From Desulfurivibrionaceae bacterium (GTDB taxonomy: Bacteria > Desulfobacterota > Desulfobulbia > Desulfobulbales > UBA5123): 64,000 bases of DNA. This document shows, piece after piece, positions 8,471 to 18,112 of the stretch. Position 1 is the stretch's first letter; every line of letters starts with the position of its first letter. The stretch is taken from positions 1-64,000 of the forward strand of contig JAQYVW010000003.1 in the NCBI GenBank assembly GCA_030145325.1, given 5' to 3'. The translations under genes and the position numbers were made by a program. Under the pieces are notes generated by a model. It ran no database searches, was not told where the DNA came from, and saw nothing but the letters and a program-made list of their open reading frames with translations.

Positions 8471-9499
8471 TTATTTGAGCCGGGCGGCTAGTTCGGTTAC
8501 CGCCATGGCGTAGCGGTTGGAATGGTTCCAGGCGGTGATAGCCTGGAAATTCGGATAGCCAGCCACATAACGTGTTGAACCGTTCTCTCGTTCCAGGCCG
8601 ACGATGGTGATCTTTTTCCCTTTGGGTGGTTTGGGTAACTTAATCCCTTGTGCTTTCGCCACCGTCTGCCATTCGATCAGTCCTTTCCTGCCCTTTTTGT
8701 AGGCAGCAGTCAGTCGTGCATCCCGCAAGTAGGGGCCCAGTTCCTGATAGATTGGGGTGCCCTGCACCCAGCCATAGCGGTGCAGGTAGTTGGCAATACT
8801 GGCCAGCACATCGGGGATGGAATTCCAGACATCACGGCGACCGTCTTTGTCGAAATCAACAGCATATTCGCGGAAGCTGGAAGGGATAAACTGGGTCTGG
8901 CCAAAAGCGCCGCCGTAGGAGCCTTTGATGGTCAAGGGGTCAACCTTGTTATCACGACAGAGGAGGAGGAAATGGATTAGTTGTTTGCGGTAAAAAGTTC
9001 TGCGGCGGGGATAGGCGTCAAACATGGTGTTAAGGGTCTTGAACATGCCAAAAGAGCCGGTGTGGCTACCGTAACGGGTTTCAATGCCCCAGATGGCGAT
9101 GACAACCTCTCGCTCTACCCCAAGTTGTTCTTCAACTTGATCAAGTAATACCTTGTGTTTTCGAAGCATTTTCTTGCCATGGCGGATGGCCTTGGCGGTG
9201 ACAAAGCGAGGGGAGTATTGATAGTACGGTTTGGCTTCCCATTGTTTGTCCATTAATTCCAGAACTCGTTTGCTGATCGTGACCCCGGTGAAGATATGAT
9301 TCAGTTCGGGTTGTTTGAAGCCGTGCTTCTTGCGGAGCTCGGTGAATAATTTTTGGTAGCGGGTGCTGCTGAGATCTATTTTTTGACCATCTTTTACCAG
9401 CTCCGCAGCAAGTGGTTTATCCTTAGCTGTGGCCATGGCGGTGGTAAGAAGAAGAAACAGGCAGATGGTGGATAATATCCGGTGCCAGAAGGAGATCAT
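8471..9499 (-). CDS. Lytic murein transglycosylase, MltB family
   Basis: IWGIETRYGSHTGSF, GSYGGAFGQTQFIPSSF, DGRRDVWNSIPDVLASIANYL motifs. Confidence 0.92.
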   Translation of the reverse strand: MISFWHRILSTICLFLLLTTAMATAKDKPLAAELVKDGQKIDLSSTRYQKLFTELRKKHGFKQPELNHIFTGVTISKRVLELMDKQWEAKPYYQYSPRFVTAKAIRHGKKMLRKHKVLLDQVEEQLGVEREVVIAIWGIETRYGSHTGSFGMFKTLNTMFDAYPRRRTFYRKQLIHFLLLCRDNKVDPLTIKGSYGGAFGQTQFIPSSFREYAVDFDKDGRRDVWNSIPDVLASIANYLHRYGWVQGTPIYQELGPYLRDARLTAAYKKGRKGLIEWQTVAKAQGIKLPKPPKGKKITIVGLERENGSTRYVAGYPNFQAITAWNHSNRYAMAVTELAARLK

Positions 9500-10458
9500 G
9501 ATGCAAATACCTCGTTGAAATCGCGAATAAAGGTGTCAACCAGCTCGGCTGCTAATTGGTTGATCCCTGCGGCCCCGGCCCGCCCCCCGCCGTTGGGAAA
9601 GCGGCGGCAGAGGGTGTCGGCCTTCGTTTTGTTCGTAAGTGGCGCGCGCACGCTAACGGTAAAGGTGTTGTCGCCGTTATCCACCAGCAGGGCGTGGGCG
9701 AGATTTGTTTTCTCGCGGGCCTTTTCGTTGCTGAAAACTCCGGCCACTCGGCGCGACCAGGTGGCGGCGGGAAAACGAAAGATACGGCCCACCGTACCAA
9801 CGCTTAATGGTTCGCTTTCACGAGCCTTGCTCATGTCATCGGCAAATCCTTGCCGCAACATGGAGAGAATCTTCGATTGTCGGCAAAAGGCAAAGGGGTC
9901 TTCATAATCGTGAACAGCTCGATAGAGGTCGGCTGGCGCCACATGCAGATCGTCAATGGTGCCACCGTAGCCGTTGTAATTAAGCAGTTCTCCCAGCTCG
10001 CAGAGGGCGGTCAGCTGTTCTTCGCTCAAAGCCAGAGAGGTTGCAGCCTGTCGCGCTGCGTCATGAAGGTTGTCACCAAAAGCGGCGGCAATTGCCCATG
10101 GTCGGTAGCGGCCAGCCAGCAAGCGGTCGATGATCAACGAGGTGCATACCTCCGGGCTGGGGTCGATGTGGGCGGTGAGCGCTTTCGTGGTTGGGATCTC
10201 GCCGGCAAAGTGGTGGTCGGCGTAGAAAATCGTGCAGCCGTTGGTGAGCAGGGAGTCTAACTCTTGTCGGTTGCTGTCCATGGAGATGTCCAGCACCGTA
10301 ATCTGAGCTTGGTGGGCATCTTGTACCTTGGTCAGGAGCTTAATGTCACGTTTGACGCCGGTTATCAGGGTGGCGTCCGGGCGCGGTTCCGCCATTCTGA
10401 GTTGATGAAGGGCGCAGATGCCGTCGGCGTCGCCATTAAATATGTCAAAAGAGGTCAT
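9496..10458 (-). CDS. DHH-superfamily phosphoesterase-like protein
   Basis: FDIFNGDADGICALHQLR N-terminal motif, YADHHFAGEIP, GGGRAGAAGIN C-terminal DHHA1-like. Confidence 0.78.
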   Translation of the reverse strand: MTSFDIFNGDADGICALHQLRMAEPRPDATLITGVKRDIKLLTKVQDAHQAQITVLDISMDSNRQELDSLLTNGCTIFYADHHFAGEIPTTKALTAHIDPSPEVCTSLIIDRLLAGRYRPWAIAAAFGDNLHDAARQAATSLALSEEQLTALCELGELLNYNGYGGTIDDLHVAPADLYRAVHDYEDPFAFCRQSKILSMLRQGFADDMSKARESEPLSVGTVGRIFRFPAATWSRRVAGVFSNEKAREKTNLAHALLVDNGDNTFTVSVRAPLTNKTKADTLCRRFPNGGGRAGAAGINQLAAELVDTFIRDFNEVFAS

Positions 10459-12787
10459 AGTTCATTCCATTATCGTCGGCAAACCCTAGGCCCACAAAGT
10501 TGCCGATGCCGGTGAGTGAGAACATCAAGGCCATGCGCTGGTCATTGTCGGTGTTGTTCCAGAGGAGTGTCGCCCCCCAGCAGGATGGTTGATAGGTGAG
10601 TTCCAAGGTTTGGTCAAGGTGGTTGTTGTTGCTCTGGCGGCGTTGGTCAATGATGCCGCGCAGGGAGATGGTGTCAGTTAGCTTTGTGTCAAGGGCGGCG
10701 GTAAGTTTACGCTGGGAGTCCGGGGTGGTGGCGGAATAGAAGAAAGGTTTGCGCTGGGCGGGGTTTTTCTGAAAGGTGTAGCTGGCTGAAAGGTGGTTCT
10801 GGTCGGCAAAGTTGTAGTTGGCTAGGATCTGGTGGTAGGTGTTGCCCTGATCATACATGGACCAGGCGCTATCGTAAGAAAGGTTCAGATTGGCCCAGGG
10901 AGAAAGCTCAGTCTCTAGCAGAATGTCTGAATAGGGCCGGTTTTCATCGCCCAGCGAGGTGAGATTGCGATTTGCTTCCCGGAGATTATATGTTTGTTGC
11001 AGGTTGAATTGACCCAGTGAGCGGTGATGGCTCCCTTCTTCATCTGTGACTTTGAAGTAATTGCTCCAGATATAGGTGATCTGGTTGCGGGCATTAATTC
11101 GGTCTATGCCGTCAATGTATGGAAGGGTGTCCTGGTCCACTTCCGGGGTATAGGCGTAAAGCACTTGTGGGCGCATGGTATGGTTGAGAGCAGTGATGTT
11201 GTCGCTAAGGTGGAAAGCAAAATCACGCATCCAGGGACTGGCGAGGTTGATTTCGTAATCCTGTACGGTGCGATTTTGCTGGTGGCTGAAAGTCCATGCT
11301 GACAGGGCGGGATCGCCATGGGTTTCAATCATATACATGGTTTCACGCAGGCCGCCGCTAACCGTTCCTTCAAGATAGCCACGCGGGATCGACCACACCA
11401 GCTTGGGGAAGATGTCGGCACGGTGGTAACCAAGGCCCTGTTGGCGATAATAGTATAGGTATTCCGAATTCCAAACCGCGCTGGCCCGGCTGTGACCAAG
11501 TTGTTGGCGACCGTTGAACTGGATGCGGGGTAGGGTCTGCACCGGGGTAATGGCGCTGTGGATCTCTTGGGCATCTTGCAGAACGGCCAAGCCGCCGAGG
11601 ATATTCATCGATGACCAGCTTTTGGTGACTTGGATGGTGGATTTTCGTTGGCTGATGGTTTCTTCCTGGTAGCCACGGTGAAAGTTCTTTTGTGCCTGAT
11701 GATCGTTGAAGTCAAAGCCACTCATTCCTTTGCGGAATTCTTGCAGATAATCCTGATCCGAGACAAAATCCAGATCCAGTTTGCCGGTGATTAACTTTCC
11801 GAAATCATGGTCGGCTTTGCCGCGCAGCCAGTAGCGGTTTTTTTCCTCTCGGAGGATGCCGTCGTCGTTGAATTCGTCGTCGGCGGTTTCCTTCTTCTTG
11901 TCGTGCAGATAGTTGAGGGCAAAGGTACCCCGGGAGCGGTCGCTGGCCACATAGCGAAATTCGCTGCCCGCGACAATACCGCGTTCGGCGAGGTAGCCAG
12001 GGTAAAGGGTGGCGTCAATGTTGGGTGAGATGTTGATGAAGTAAGGGGCCACTATCCCGAAGCCATCGCGGGTGCCGCTGGACAGTTCCGGGGTGAGAAA
12101 TCCGCTTTCGCGTTTGGTTTTGGCCGGGAAAGTCAGGTAGGGGGTGTATAGGGCCGGTTTTTCACGGATCATCAAGATAGCGGGTTTGAGCACTGCCATG
12201 CCGTTTTTTCTGACCCGAACATCCTTACTTTTCACCACCCAGGGTAAGGTTTTTCCTGGAATGGATGGGCAGCTGGTGATGCGGCTATCTTTGATCTCGT
12301 AAGTATCTTCGCCGGTTTTATTTAGTTGTTTGCCGGCAATGCGAATTTTGTATTCGCCGTGGTTAAGGATCAGGGTGCCGTCATTGAGGGTGCCGGTCTG
12401 GTCATTAAGGTCCAGGCGGGCTGAGTTGGCAAGGACTTGTTCGGTGGGCGAGGTAAGTGATAGATTGCCGCGAGCTTTGACCCTGCCCACGCTAACATCG
12501 TAGCGCATCCAGTCGGCCTTGATTACCGTCAGGCTCCCAGGGGCGGTCTTGCTCCGGTGCAGAACCACGTTTCCTTCGGCAATGACGATGGCGGGATTCT
12601 TGAAGCGGGTGATGCGGTCGGCGGTAATCTCCCATGGTTTTTCGGTGGGGGCGGCGATGGCGTTGCCAGCAAAGGCGACCAGACAAAAGAAACCTAGCCC
12701 GAGCGCGGAGCGGTATTGTTTGCCCTTTTGCTGGTCATTTCTTGCCGTCATCTTATTTCCTTGAGATCTGTTGTGGAAAGAGGTCAC
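10445..12787 (-). CDS. lptD: LPS-assembly protein LptD
   Basis: N-terminal OstA-like domain (WEITADRITRFKNPAIVIAEGNVVLHR), followed by a long beta-barrel region; PYFINISPNIDATLYPGYLAERG. Confidence 0.88.
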   Translation of the reverse strand: MTSFHNRSQGNKMTARNDQQKGKQYRSALGLGFFCLVAFAGNAIAAPTEKPWEITADRITRFKNPAIVIAEGNVVLHRSKTAPGSLTVIKADWMRYDVSVGRVKARGNLSLTSPTEQVLANSARLDLNDQTGTLNDGTLILNHGEYKIRIAGKQLNKTGEDTYEIKDSRITSCPSIPGKTLPWVVKSKDVRVRKNGMAVLKPAILMIREKPALYTPYLTFPAKTKRESGFLTPELSSGTRDGFGIVAPYFINISPNIDATLYPGYLAERGIVAGSEFRYVASDRSRGTFALNYLHDKKKETADDEFNDDGILREEKNRYWLRGKADHDFGKLITGKLDLDFVSDQDYLQEFRKGMSGFDFNDHQAQKNFHRGYQEETISQRKSTIQVTKSWSSMNILGGLAVLQDAQEIHSAITPVQTLPRIQFNGRQQLGHSRASAVWNSEYLYYYRQQGLGYHRADIFPKLVWSIPRGYLEGTVSGGLRETMYMIETHGDPALSAWTFSHQQNRTVQDYEINLASPWMRDFAFHLSDNITALNHTMRPQVLYAYTPEVDQDTLPYIDGIDRINARNQITYIWSNYFKVTDEEGSHHRSLGQFNLQQTYNLREANRNLTSLGDENRPYSDILLETELSPWANLNLSYDSAWSMYDQGNTYHQILANYNFADQNHLSASYTFQKNPAQRKPFFYSATTPDSQRKLTAALDTKLTDTISLRGIIDQRRQSNNNHLDQTLELTYQPSCWGATLLWNNTDNDQRMALMFSLTGIGNFVGLGFADDNGMNYDLF

Positions 12788-12795
12788 AGATCTTC

Positions 12796-14451
12796 TTATT
12801 TGTCTTTGAGGACAGCGCCGGTGCTGCCGGAGGTGACCTGTCGGGCATAACGGGCCACGTAGCCGGTGGTGATCTTAGGGGCTGGCGGCTGCCAGTTTGC
12901 GCGCCGTTTTTCCAGTTCGTCATCGGTGACTTCGAGCTGGAGGGATTGATTGGGGATGTCGATGATGATGCGGTCGCCTTCCTCCACCAAGCCAATGGGG
13001 CCACACTCGGCAGCTTCCGGCGAGACGTGGCCGATGCAGGCGCCCTGGGTGCCGCCGCTAAATCGACCATCGGTGATCAGGGCAACGCTTTTGCCTAACC
13101 CCATGCCGATGATTGCCGAGGTGGGAGAGAGCATCTCCGGCATCCCGGGGCCACCTTTGGGGCCGCAGTAGCGAATAATCACCACGTCACCGGCATTGAT
13201 ATTGCCAGCAAGGATTGCTTCCTGGGCCTCTTCTTCGGAGTTGAAGACCCGGGCTGGGCCAGCATGTTTGAGCATCTCATCAGCCACCGCCGATTGCTTG
13301 ATGGCCGCGCCATCAGGGGCCAGGTTGCCATAGAGGATGGCGATGCCGCCCACCTTGTGATAGGGATTGGTCAAGGGCCGAATCACCTCGGCGTTGCGGG
13401 AAGCCACTCCCTCAAGGTTTTCGCGCAGACTTTTGCCGGTGACGGTCATTACTTCTGGGTGGAGTCCGTCCATCTCACTCATTACGGCGGCCACGCCGCC
13501 TGCCTCATCCAGTTGCTGCATGCTATGCGGACCACCGGGGATCAGGCTGCAAAGATGGGGGGTGCGGACGCTGACCTCATTGAAGGTTGTTAAGGGCAGG
13601 TCGACCCCAGCCTCGCGAGCCACCGCCGGCACATGGAGAACCGTATTGGTGGAACAACCCAAAGCCATATCCACCGCCATGGCATTTTCAAAGGCGTCGC
13701 GGGTGGCGATATCGCGGGGTCTGATGTCTTCGGCCAACAGATTCATTACCGACATCCCAGCCTGTTTAGCCAGGCGGATGCGGGCGGAGGAAACTGCTGG
13801 GATGGTGCCGTTGCCGGGCAGTCCTAGCCCCAGCGCCTCGGTGAGGCAGTTCATGGAGTTGGCGGTGAACATGCCGGCGCAAGAGCCGCAGCCGGGGCAG
13901 GCCGCCTCTTCCAATTCATTTAATTCTTCCATGGTCATGGTGTTAGCCTTGACGCGGCCCACGCCCTCGAAGACGCTGACCAGGTGCACGTCCTTGCCAC
14001 GATAACGGCCGGTGAGCATGGGCCCGCCGCTGACCATAATTGCCGGGATGTTCACCCGGAGCATGGCCATCAGCATTCCCGGCACCACCTTGTCGCAGTT
14101 GGGGATTAGTACCAGAGCGTCAAAAGGATGGGCGTTGGCCATGATCTCCACCGAATCAGCGACAATTTCCCGGCTGGCCAGTGAATATTTCATGCCGCTA
14201 TGGTTCATGGCAATGCCATCGCAAACGCCGATGGTAGCGAAGGCGATCGGGGTGCCACCAGCGATGCGCACCCCGGTTTTTACTGCTTCGCAGATCTTGT
14301 CAAGATGGATATGGCCGGGGATGATTTCATTGTGGGCATGAACCACGCCCACCAATGGTCGACGGATCTCTTCGTTGGTGTAACCCATGGCTTTTAACAG
14401 AGACCGATGGGGCGCCCTTTCCAATCCTTTCTTGATCGCATCGCTACGCAT
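12796..14451 (-). CDS. ilvD: Dihydroxy-acid dehydratase
   Basis: [84 protein letters not shown]. Confidence 0.97.
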   Translation of the reverse strand: MRSDAIKKGLERAPHRSLLKAMGYTNEEIRRPLVGVVHAHNEIIPGHIHLDKICEAVKTGVRIAGGTPIAFATIGVCDGIAMNHSGMKYSLASREIVADSVEIMANAHPFDALVLIPNCDKVVPGMLMAMLRVNIPAIMVSGGPMLTGRYRGKDVHLVSVFEGVGRVKANTMTMEELNELEEAACPGCGSCAGMFTANSMNCLTEALGLGLPGNGTIPAVSSARIRLAKQAGMSVMNLLAEDIRPRDIATRDAFENAMAVDMALGCSTNTVLHVPAVAREAGVDLPLTTFNEVSVRTPHLCSLIPGGPHSMQQLDEAGGVAAVMSEMDGLHPEVMTVTGKSLRENLEGVASRNAEVIRPLTNPYHKVGGIAILYGNLAPDGAAIKQSAVADEMLKHAGPARVFNSEEEAQEAILAGNINAGDVVIIRYCGPKGGPGMPEMLSPTSAIIGMGLGKSVALITDGRFSGGTQGACIGHVSPEAAECGPIGLVEEGDRIIIDIPNQSLQLEVTDDELEKRRANWQPPAPKITTGYVARYARQVTSGSTGAVLKDK

Positions 14452-14892
14452 GACTTATTGTTCCTTTCTGTTGATTAGCTTGAAATCTGTACCGTAAAAC
14501 CGGAGCCTGTAAGGGATTCCGGATGTTTGCAGATGAGGTTGAGGAAAATTTATCTAAAAGTGTAGAATCTACGCGCGCAGGCGAGTGGTGTCAAGGCAAA
14601 ATGCTTTTCTGCCCGGCAGGGAGATGTATTGGGCGAGACGCTTTTTGGGGCTGTGGGGCGATGGTAATTGGTCCGTATCCTGTTTGTTTGGCAAAGTATT
14701 GAATTTGCGGAAGGGGTGGCACCGGGGGCACCGATTTTTGGGTTTGCGTATATTTGCCTTGCCAAATACTGTAAATTGTTTAAATTAGGCTAGTTTTATG
14801 GTTTGTTTCATTTAGATTACCATGCCGGATGCATTGGTCGATGTTGTTTAAATTAGCCGTCGCGATTTGTCATCGGACTTTAATATTGCCTC

Positions 14893-15819
14893 ATGAAATA
14901 TCTCTTCGGCCCTGTTAACTCCCGTCGTCTGGGGCTTTCCCAGGGCATAGATCTCATTCCTTGCAAGATTTGCAATTATAATTGCATCTACTGTGAAGTG
15001 GGTCCCAACGTTCGCTTGACCTGTGAGCGACGGGAGTATTACCCCACCGGGGAGATTGTCGCCGAGATAGATACCCTGCTTGCCGATCCCGGCGCCGCTG
15101 CTCTGGATGTCTTTACCGTTACCGCCAGTGGTGAGCCGACTTTGCACAGTGGGATGGGAAGGGTGATTCGCCATATCAAGGCAGAAACAACGAAGCCGGT
15201 GGCGGTCTTGACCAACGGTTCCACCTTTCATCTGGCCGAGGTGCGGCAGGAATTGCTGGCCGCCGATCTGGTTATCCCTTCCCTTGATTCAGCCCGGTCT
15301 GAAAGTTTTCGGCGGATTAATCGTCCGGCCGTTGGTGTTGACCTTGAGGATATTATTTCCGGCCTCATCCGGTTTGTGGACGAATTTGCCGGTGAGGTCT
15401 GGCTTGAGATTTTGTTGGCTAGGGGAGTCAACGACAGTGAAGAGGATATCGTTGCCCTGGTTGAGGCGGTGGCAAAGATTAAGCCGGCCCGGGTGCAGTT
15501 GAACACGGTGGCCCGGCCGCCCCTTGAATCCTTTGCGCATCCTTTGGCACGAGCAGAAATGGAAGCAATTGCCGGCAGATTTACAGGCCGGGTAGAGATT
15601 ATCGCTGATTTCAGCAGGCAGGAGCGGTTTGCCTTTCGACCATTGGTCGAGGCGGAGATTTTGGAGATGCTCAAACGCCGTCCCTGTACCGCTGTTGATG
15701 TTGGCGAAGCATTACATTTCGATCCGGTACTGACTGCCGAGTCTTTGGTGAGAATGGTTGGCAACGATTCGGTTCGTTGCTCCGAGCATCTTGGCAAAAC
15801 ATATTACCAGACGAACTGA
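14893..15819 (+). CDS. Radical SAM protein
   Basis: FGPVNSRRLGLSQGIDLIPCKICNYNCIYCE (CxxxCxxC-type cluster), followed by TVTASGEPTLH. Confidence 0.85.
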   Translation: MKYLFGPVNSRRLGLSQGIDLIPCKICNYNCIYCEVGPNVRLTCERREYYPTGEIVAEIDTLLADPGAAALDVFTVTASGEPTLHSGMGRVIRHIKAETTKPVAVLTNGSTFHLAEVRQELLAADLVIPSLDSARSESFRRINRPAVGVDLEDIISGLIRFVDEFAGEVWLEILLARGVNDSEEDIVALVEAVAKIKPARVQLNTVARPPLESFAHPLARAEMEAIAGRFTGRVEIIADFSRQERFAFRPLVEAEILEMLKRRPCTAVDVGEALHFDPVLTAESLVRMVGNDSVRCSEHLGKTYYQTN

Positions 15820-15903
15820 AAAGATACTCTCGACGATGTGTTGTGCCGAGGTTTGCGGCCCGTCATCGGGAATTATAAATCATCGCCATCTTTCATTATG
15901 TAA

Positions 15904-18024
15904 ATGGAAGAGACGGAAAACAGAATAATGGCCAAGAACCCAGATCAACCCGACGATATCGATGAATCTCCCTCTATCCTGGGGCGGTTTGGGCGCTGGC
16001 TGTCAACGAAAAGGCAGACAATGAACGAAGAAGAACAGAAGGAAAATGTTGCGGTTACTGAAGAAACTGAATCGAAAGTAACAAAAGAGGACGCTGAGGC
16101 GAAGCCAAAGCGTTCGTCTACTTCCGGGGCGGCTCGTCGTCGTCGACGTACCATCGCGGCAAAAAAGAAAGCGGTTGAGGGGGCGAGCGCAGATGGGGCC
16201 CCTGCCGTTGTTGAAGGGGCGGAACCGGTTGTGGAGCAAAAAGATTCCACCGAGGAAGTTCCGACCCCGGAGAAGAAAACCAGTTCCCCGAAAAGAAGAA
16301 GCCGAGGCAGTCGGGGTAGAACTCCGGCCGCCCGCAAGAGTGCTGCCGTCGAGAATGGTGACGTGGTCGAAGAAGCAGGATCAGCACCGGAGCTTGCTGA
16401 GTCGGAGGCGGTTAATGACGCTGAGAAACCAAGCCGCTCGCGGGGGCGTAGAGGTCGGGGGGGGCGTGGCAGGGCACAGACCGCCGACAAAAGTACTGAT
16501 GTCGCTGAAGTTGAAGAGAATGAATCTGCCAACGCCGCCACTCGTAAGCTGCTCATCAACAGCGAGGAGCCGGAGGAGTGTCGGGTTGTCTTGTTGGAAA
16601 ATGGCAAGGTCGAGTCTTTTCATATCGAGACCATGGTTCTTGCCCAGCAAAAAGGCAACATCTATAAGGGTAAGATTGCGGCAGTGGAGCCCAACCTGCA
16701 GGCGGCTTTTGTGGAGATCGGCACTGGTAAGAACGGTTTCCTGCCCTTCGGAGATATTCATCCGGAATATTATTGTAAAGACGTCGATCCCGGCACCCAT
16801 TGGAAGGATCTCAATATCCAGGACGTGGTTCGTAAGGGCACTGAGGTAATGGTTGAGGTGGTCAAGGAGGCCACCGGCAACAAAGGTGCCAATATGACTA
16901 CCTATCTCTCTTTGCCAGGCCGTTATTTGGTCTTGATGCCGGGCAGCGATTCGGCTGGCATCTCCCGCAAAATAGACAACGAGGAGCAGCGGCGTCGCTT
17001 ACGGGACACCATGAACAGTCTTAAAATCCCTGAGGGGATTGGTTATATTGTCCGTACCGCCAGCAATGAGATCACCAAGACCGCTCTTTCCCAGGATCTG
17101 AAATATCTCCTCAATCTCTGGGCCGAGATCAAGATGCGGGGGATTAGTGAGCCCTCCCCATCCTTGATTTACAAGGAGCAAAATGTCATCTCCCGATTTT
17201 TGCGCGATCATTTCACCTCGGATATCTTAGAGATCTTGGTGGATACCGAGGAATCGTACGAGCAGGTAAACACGTTCATGCAGTTGTTGCCGGCCAAGCA
17301 GCGTAGCTCCACCAAGGTTAGGCAGCACCGAGGCTCGCGGCCGATCTTCAACCTCTATCAGGTGGAAGAACAGATTGAGCAGATTTACCAGCCCACAGTC
17401 AAGTTGCCAGCGGGTGGTTCCATCGTCATCAGTCCCACCGAGGCGCTGGTGGCCATTGATGTCAACTCCGGGCGTACTGCCAAAGATAAGAACTTCGAAG
17501 AGACCATCTTCCTTGCCAATATGGAAGCAGCCGATGAAATCGGTCGCCAGTTGCAATTGCGTGATTTGGGTGGGCTTATTGTTGTGGACTTCATTGATAT
17601 GCGGGAGTCTAAGCATATCCGTGAGGTGGAGAAGAAGCTGAAGGCCAGTATGAAACGCGATAAGGCCAAGGTTGATTTTTCCCGGATCTCCAAATTTGGC
17701 TTGATGCAGATTTCCCGGCAGAAGATGGCGGCACCGGTGCAGCAGGGGAGCTACCGGTTATGTCAGCACTGCCAGGGGCGCGGCTTAATCCGTTCGGTGG
17801 AGGCGCAGGCGCTGGTTTTTCTGCGTCGTATTCAGACCAGTATTACCCAAAAGAATGCCGTGCGGGTTGAATGTACTTTCCCGCTGGATGTGGCCCAGTA
17901 CCTCCTTAACAAGAAGCGGGAAGATCTGGCGGAGATGGAGAAGCGTTACAAGGTTGTCGTAAGTATTGTTCCTGACCCAATGATGTCACCTGCCGATCAG
18001 CGTATCGAAGTCGTAAAGGGTTAG
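15904..18024 (+). CDS. Ribonuclease E/G family protein with long basic N-terminal extension
   Basis: S1-like domain, DVNSGRTAKDKNFEETIFLANMEAADEIGRQLQLRDLGGLIVVDFIDM, CQHCQGRG Zn-link. Alternative ATG at 15928. Confidence 0.93.
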   Translation: MEETENRIMAKNPDQPDDIDESPSILGRFGRWLSTKRQTMNEEEQKENVAVTEETESKVTKEDAEAKPKRSSTSGAARRRRRTIAAKKKAVEGASADGAPAVVEGAEPVVEQKDSTEEVPTPEKKTSSPKRRSRGSRGRTPAARKSAAVENGDVVEEAGSAPELAESEAVNDAEKPSRSRGRRGRGGRGRAQTADKSTDVAEVEENESANAATRKLLINSEEPEECRVVLLENGKVESFHIETMVLAQQKGNIYKGKIAAVEPNLQAAFVEIGTGKNGFLPFGDIHPEYYCKDVDPGTHWKDLNIQDVVRKGTEVMVEVVKEATGNKGANMTTYLSLPGRYLVLMPGSDSAGISRKIDNEEQRRRLRDTMNSLKIPEGIGYIVRTASNEITKTALSQDLKYLLNLWAEIKMRGISEPSPSLIYKEQNVISRFLRDHFTSDILEILVDTEESYEQVNTFMQLLPAKQRSSTKVRQHRGSRPIFNLYQVEEQIEQIYQPTVKLPAGGSIVISPTEALVAIDVNSGRTAKDKNFEETIFLANMEAADEIGRQLQLRDLGGLIVVDFIDMRESKHIREVEKKLKASMKRDKAKVDFSRISKFGLMQISRQKMAAPVQQGSYRLCQHCQGRGLIRSVEAQALVFLRRIQTSITQKNAVRVECTFPLDVAQYLLNKKREDLAEMEKRYKVVVSIVPDPMMSPADQRIEVVKG

Positions 18025-18112
18025 GTTCGGAACGGGGAAATGTTTCGAACCAGAGAACGGCAAATACCGCCAGATAGTTTGGCGGTTGGTAGGTGTGTGG
18101 GGAAGATGAGTT

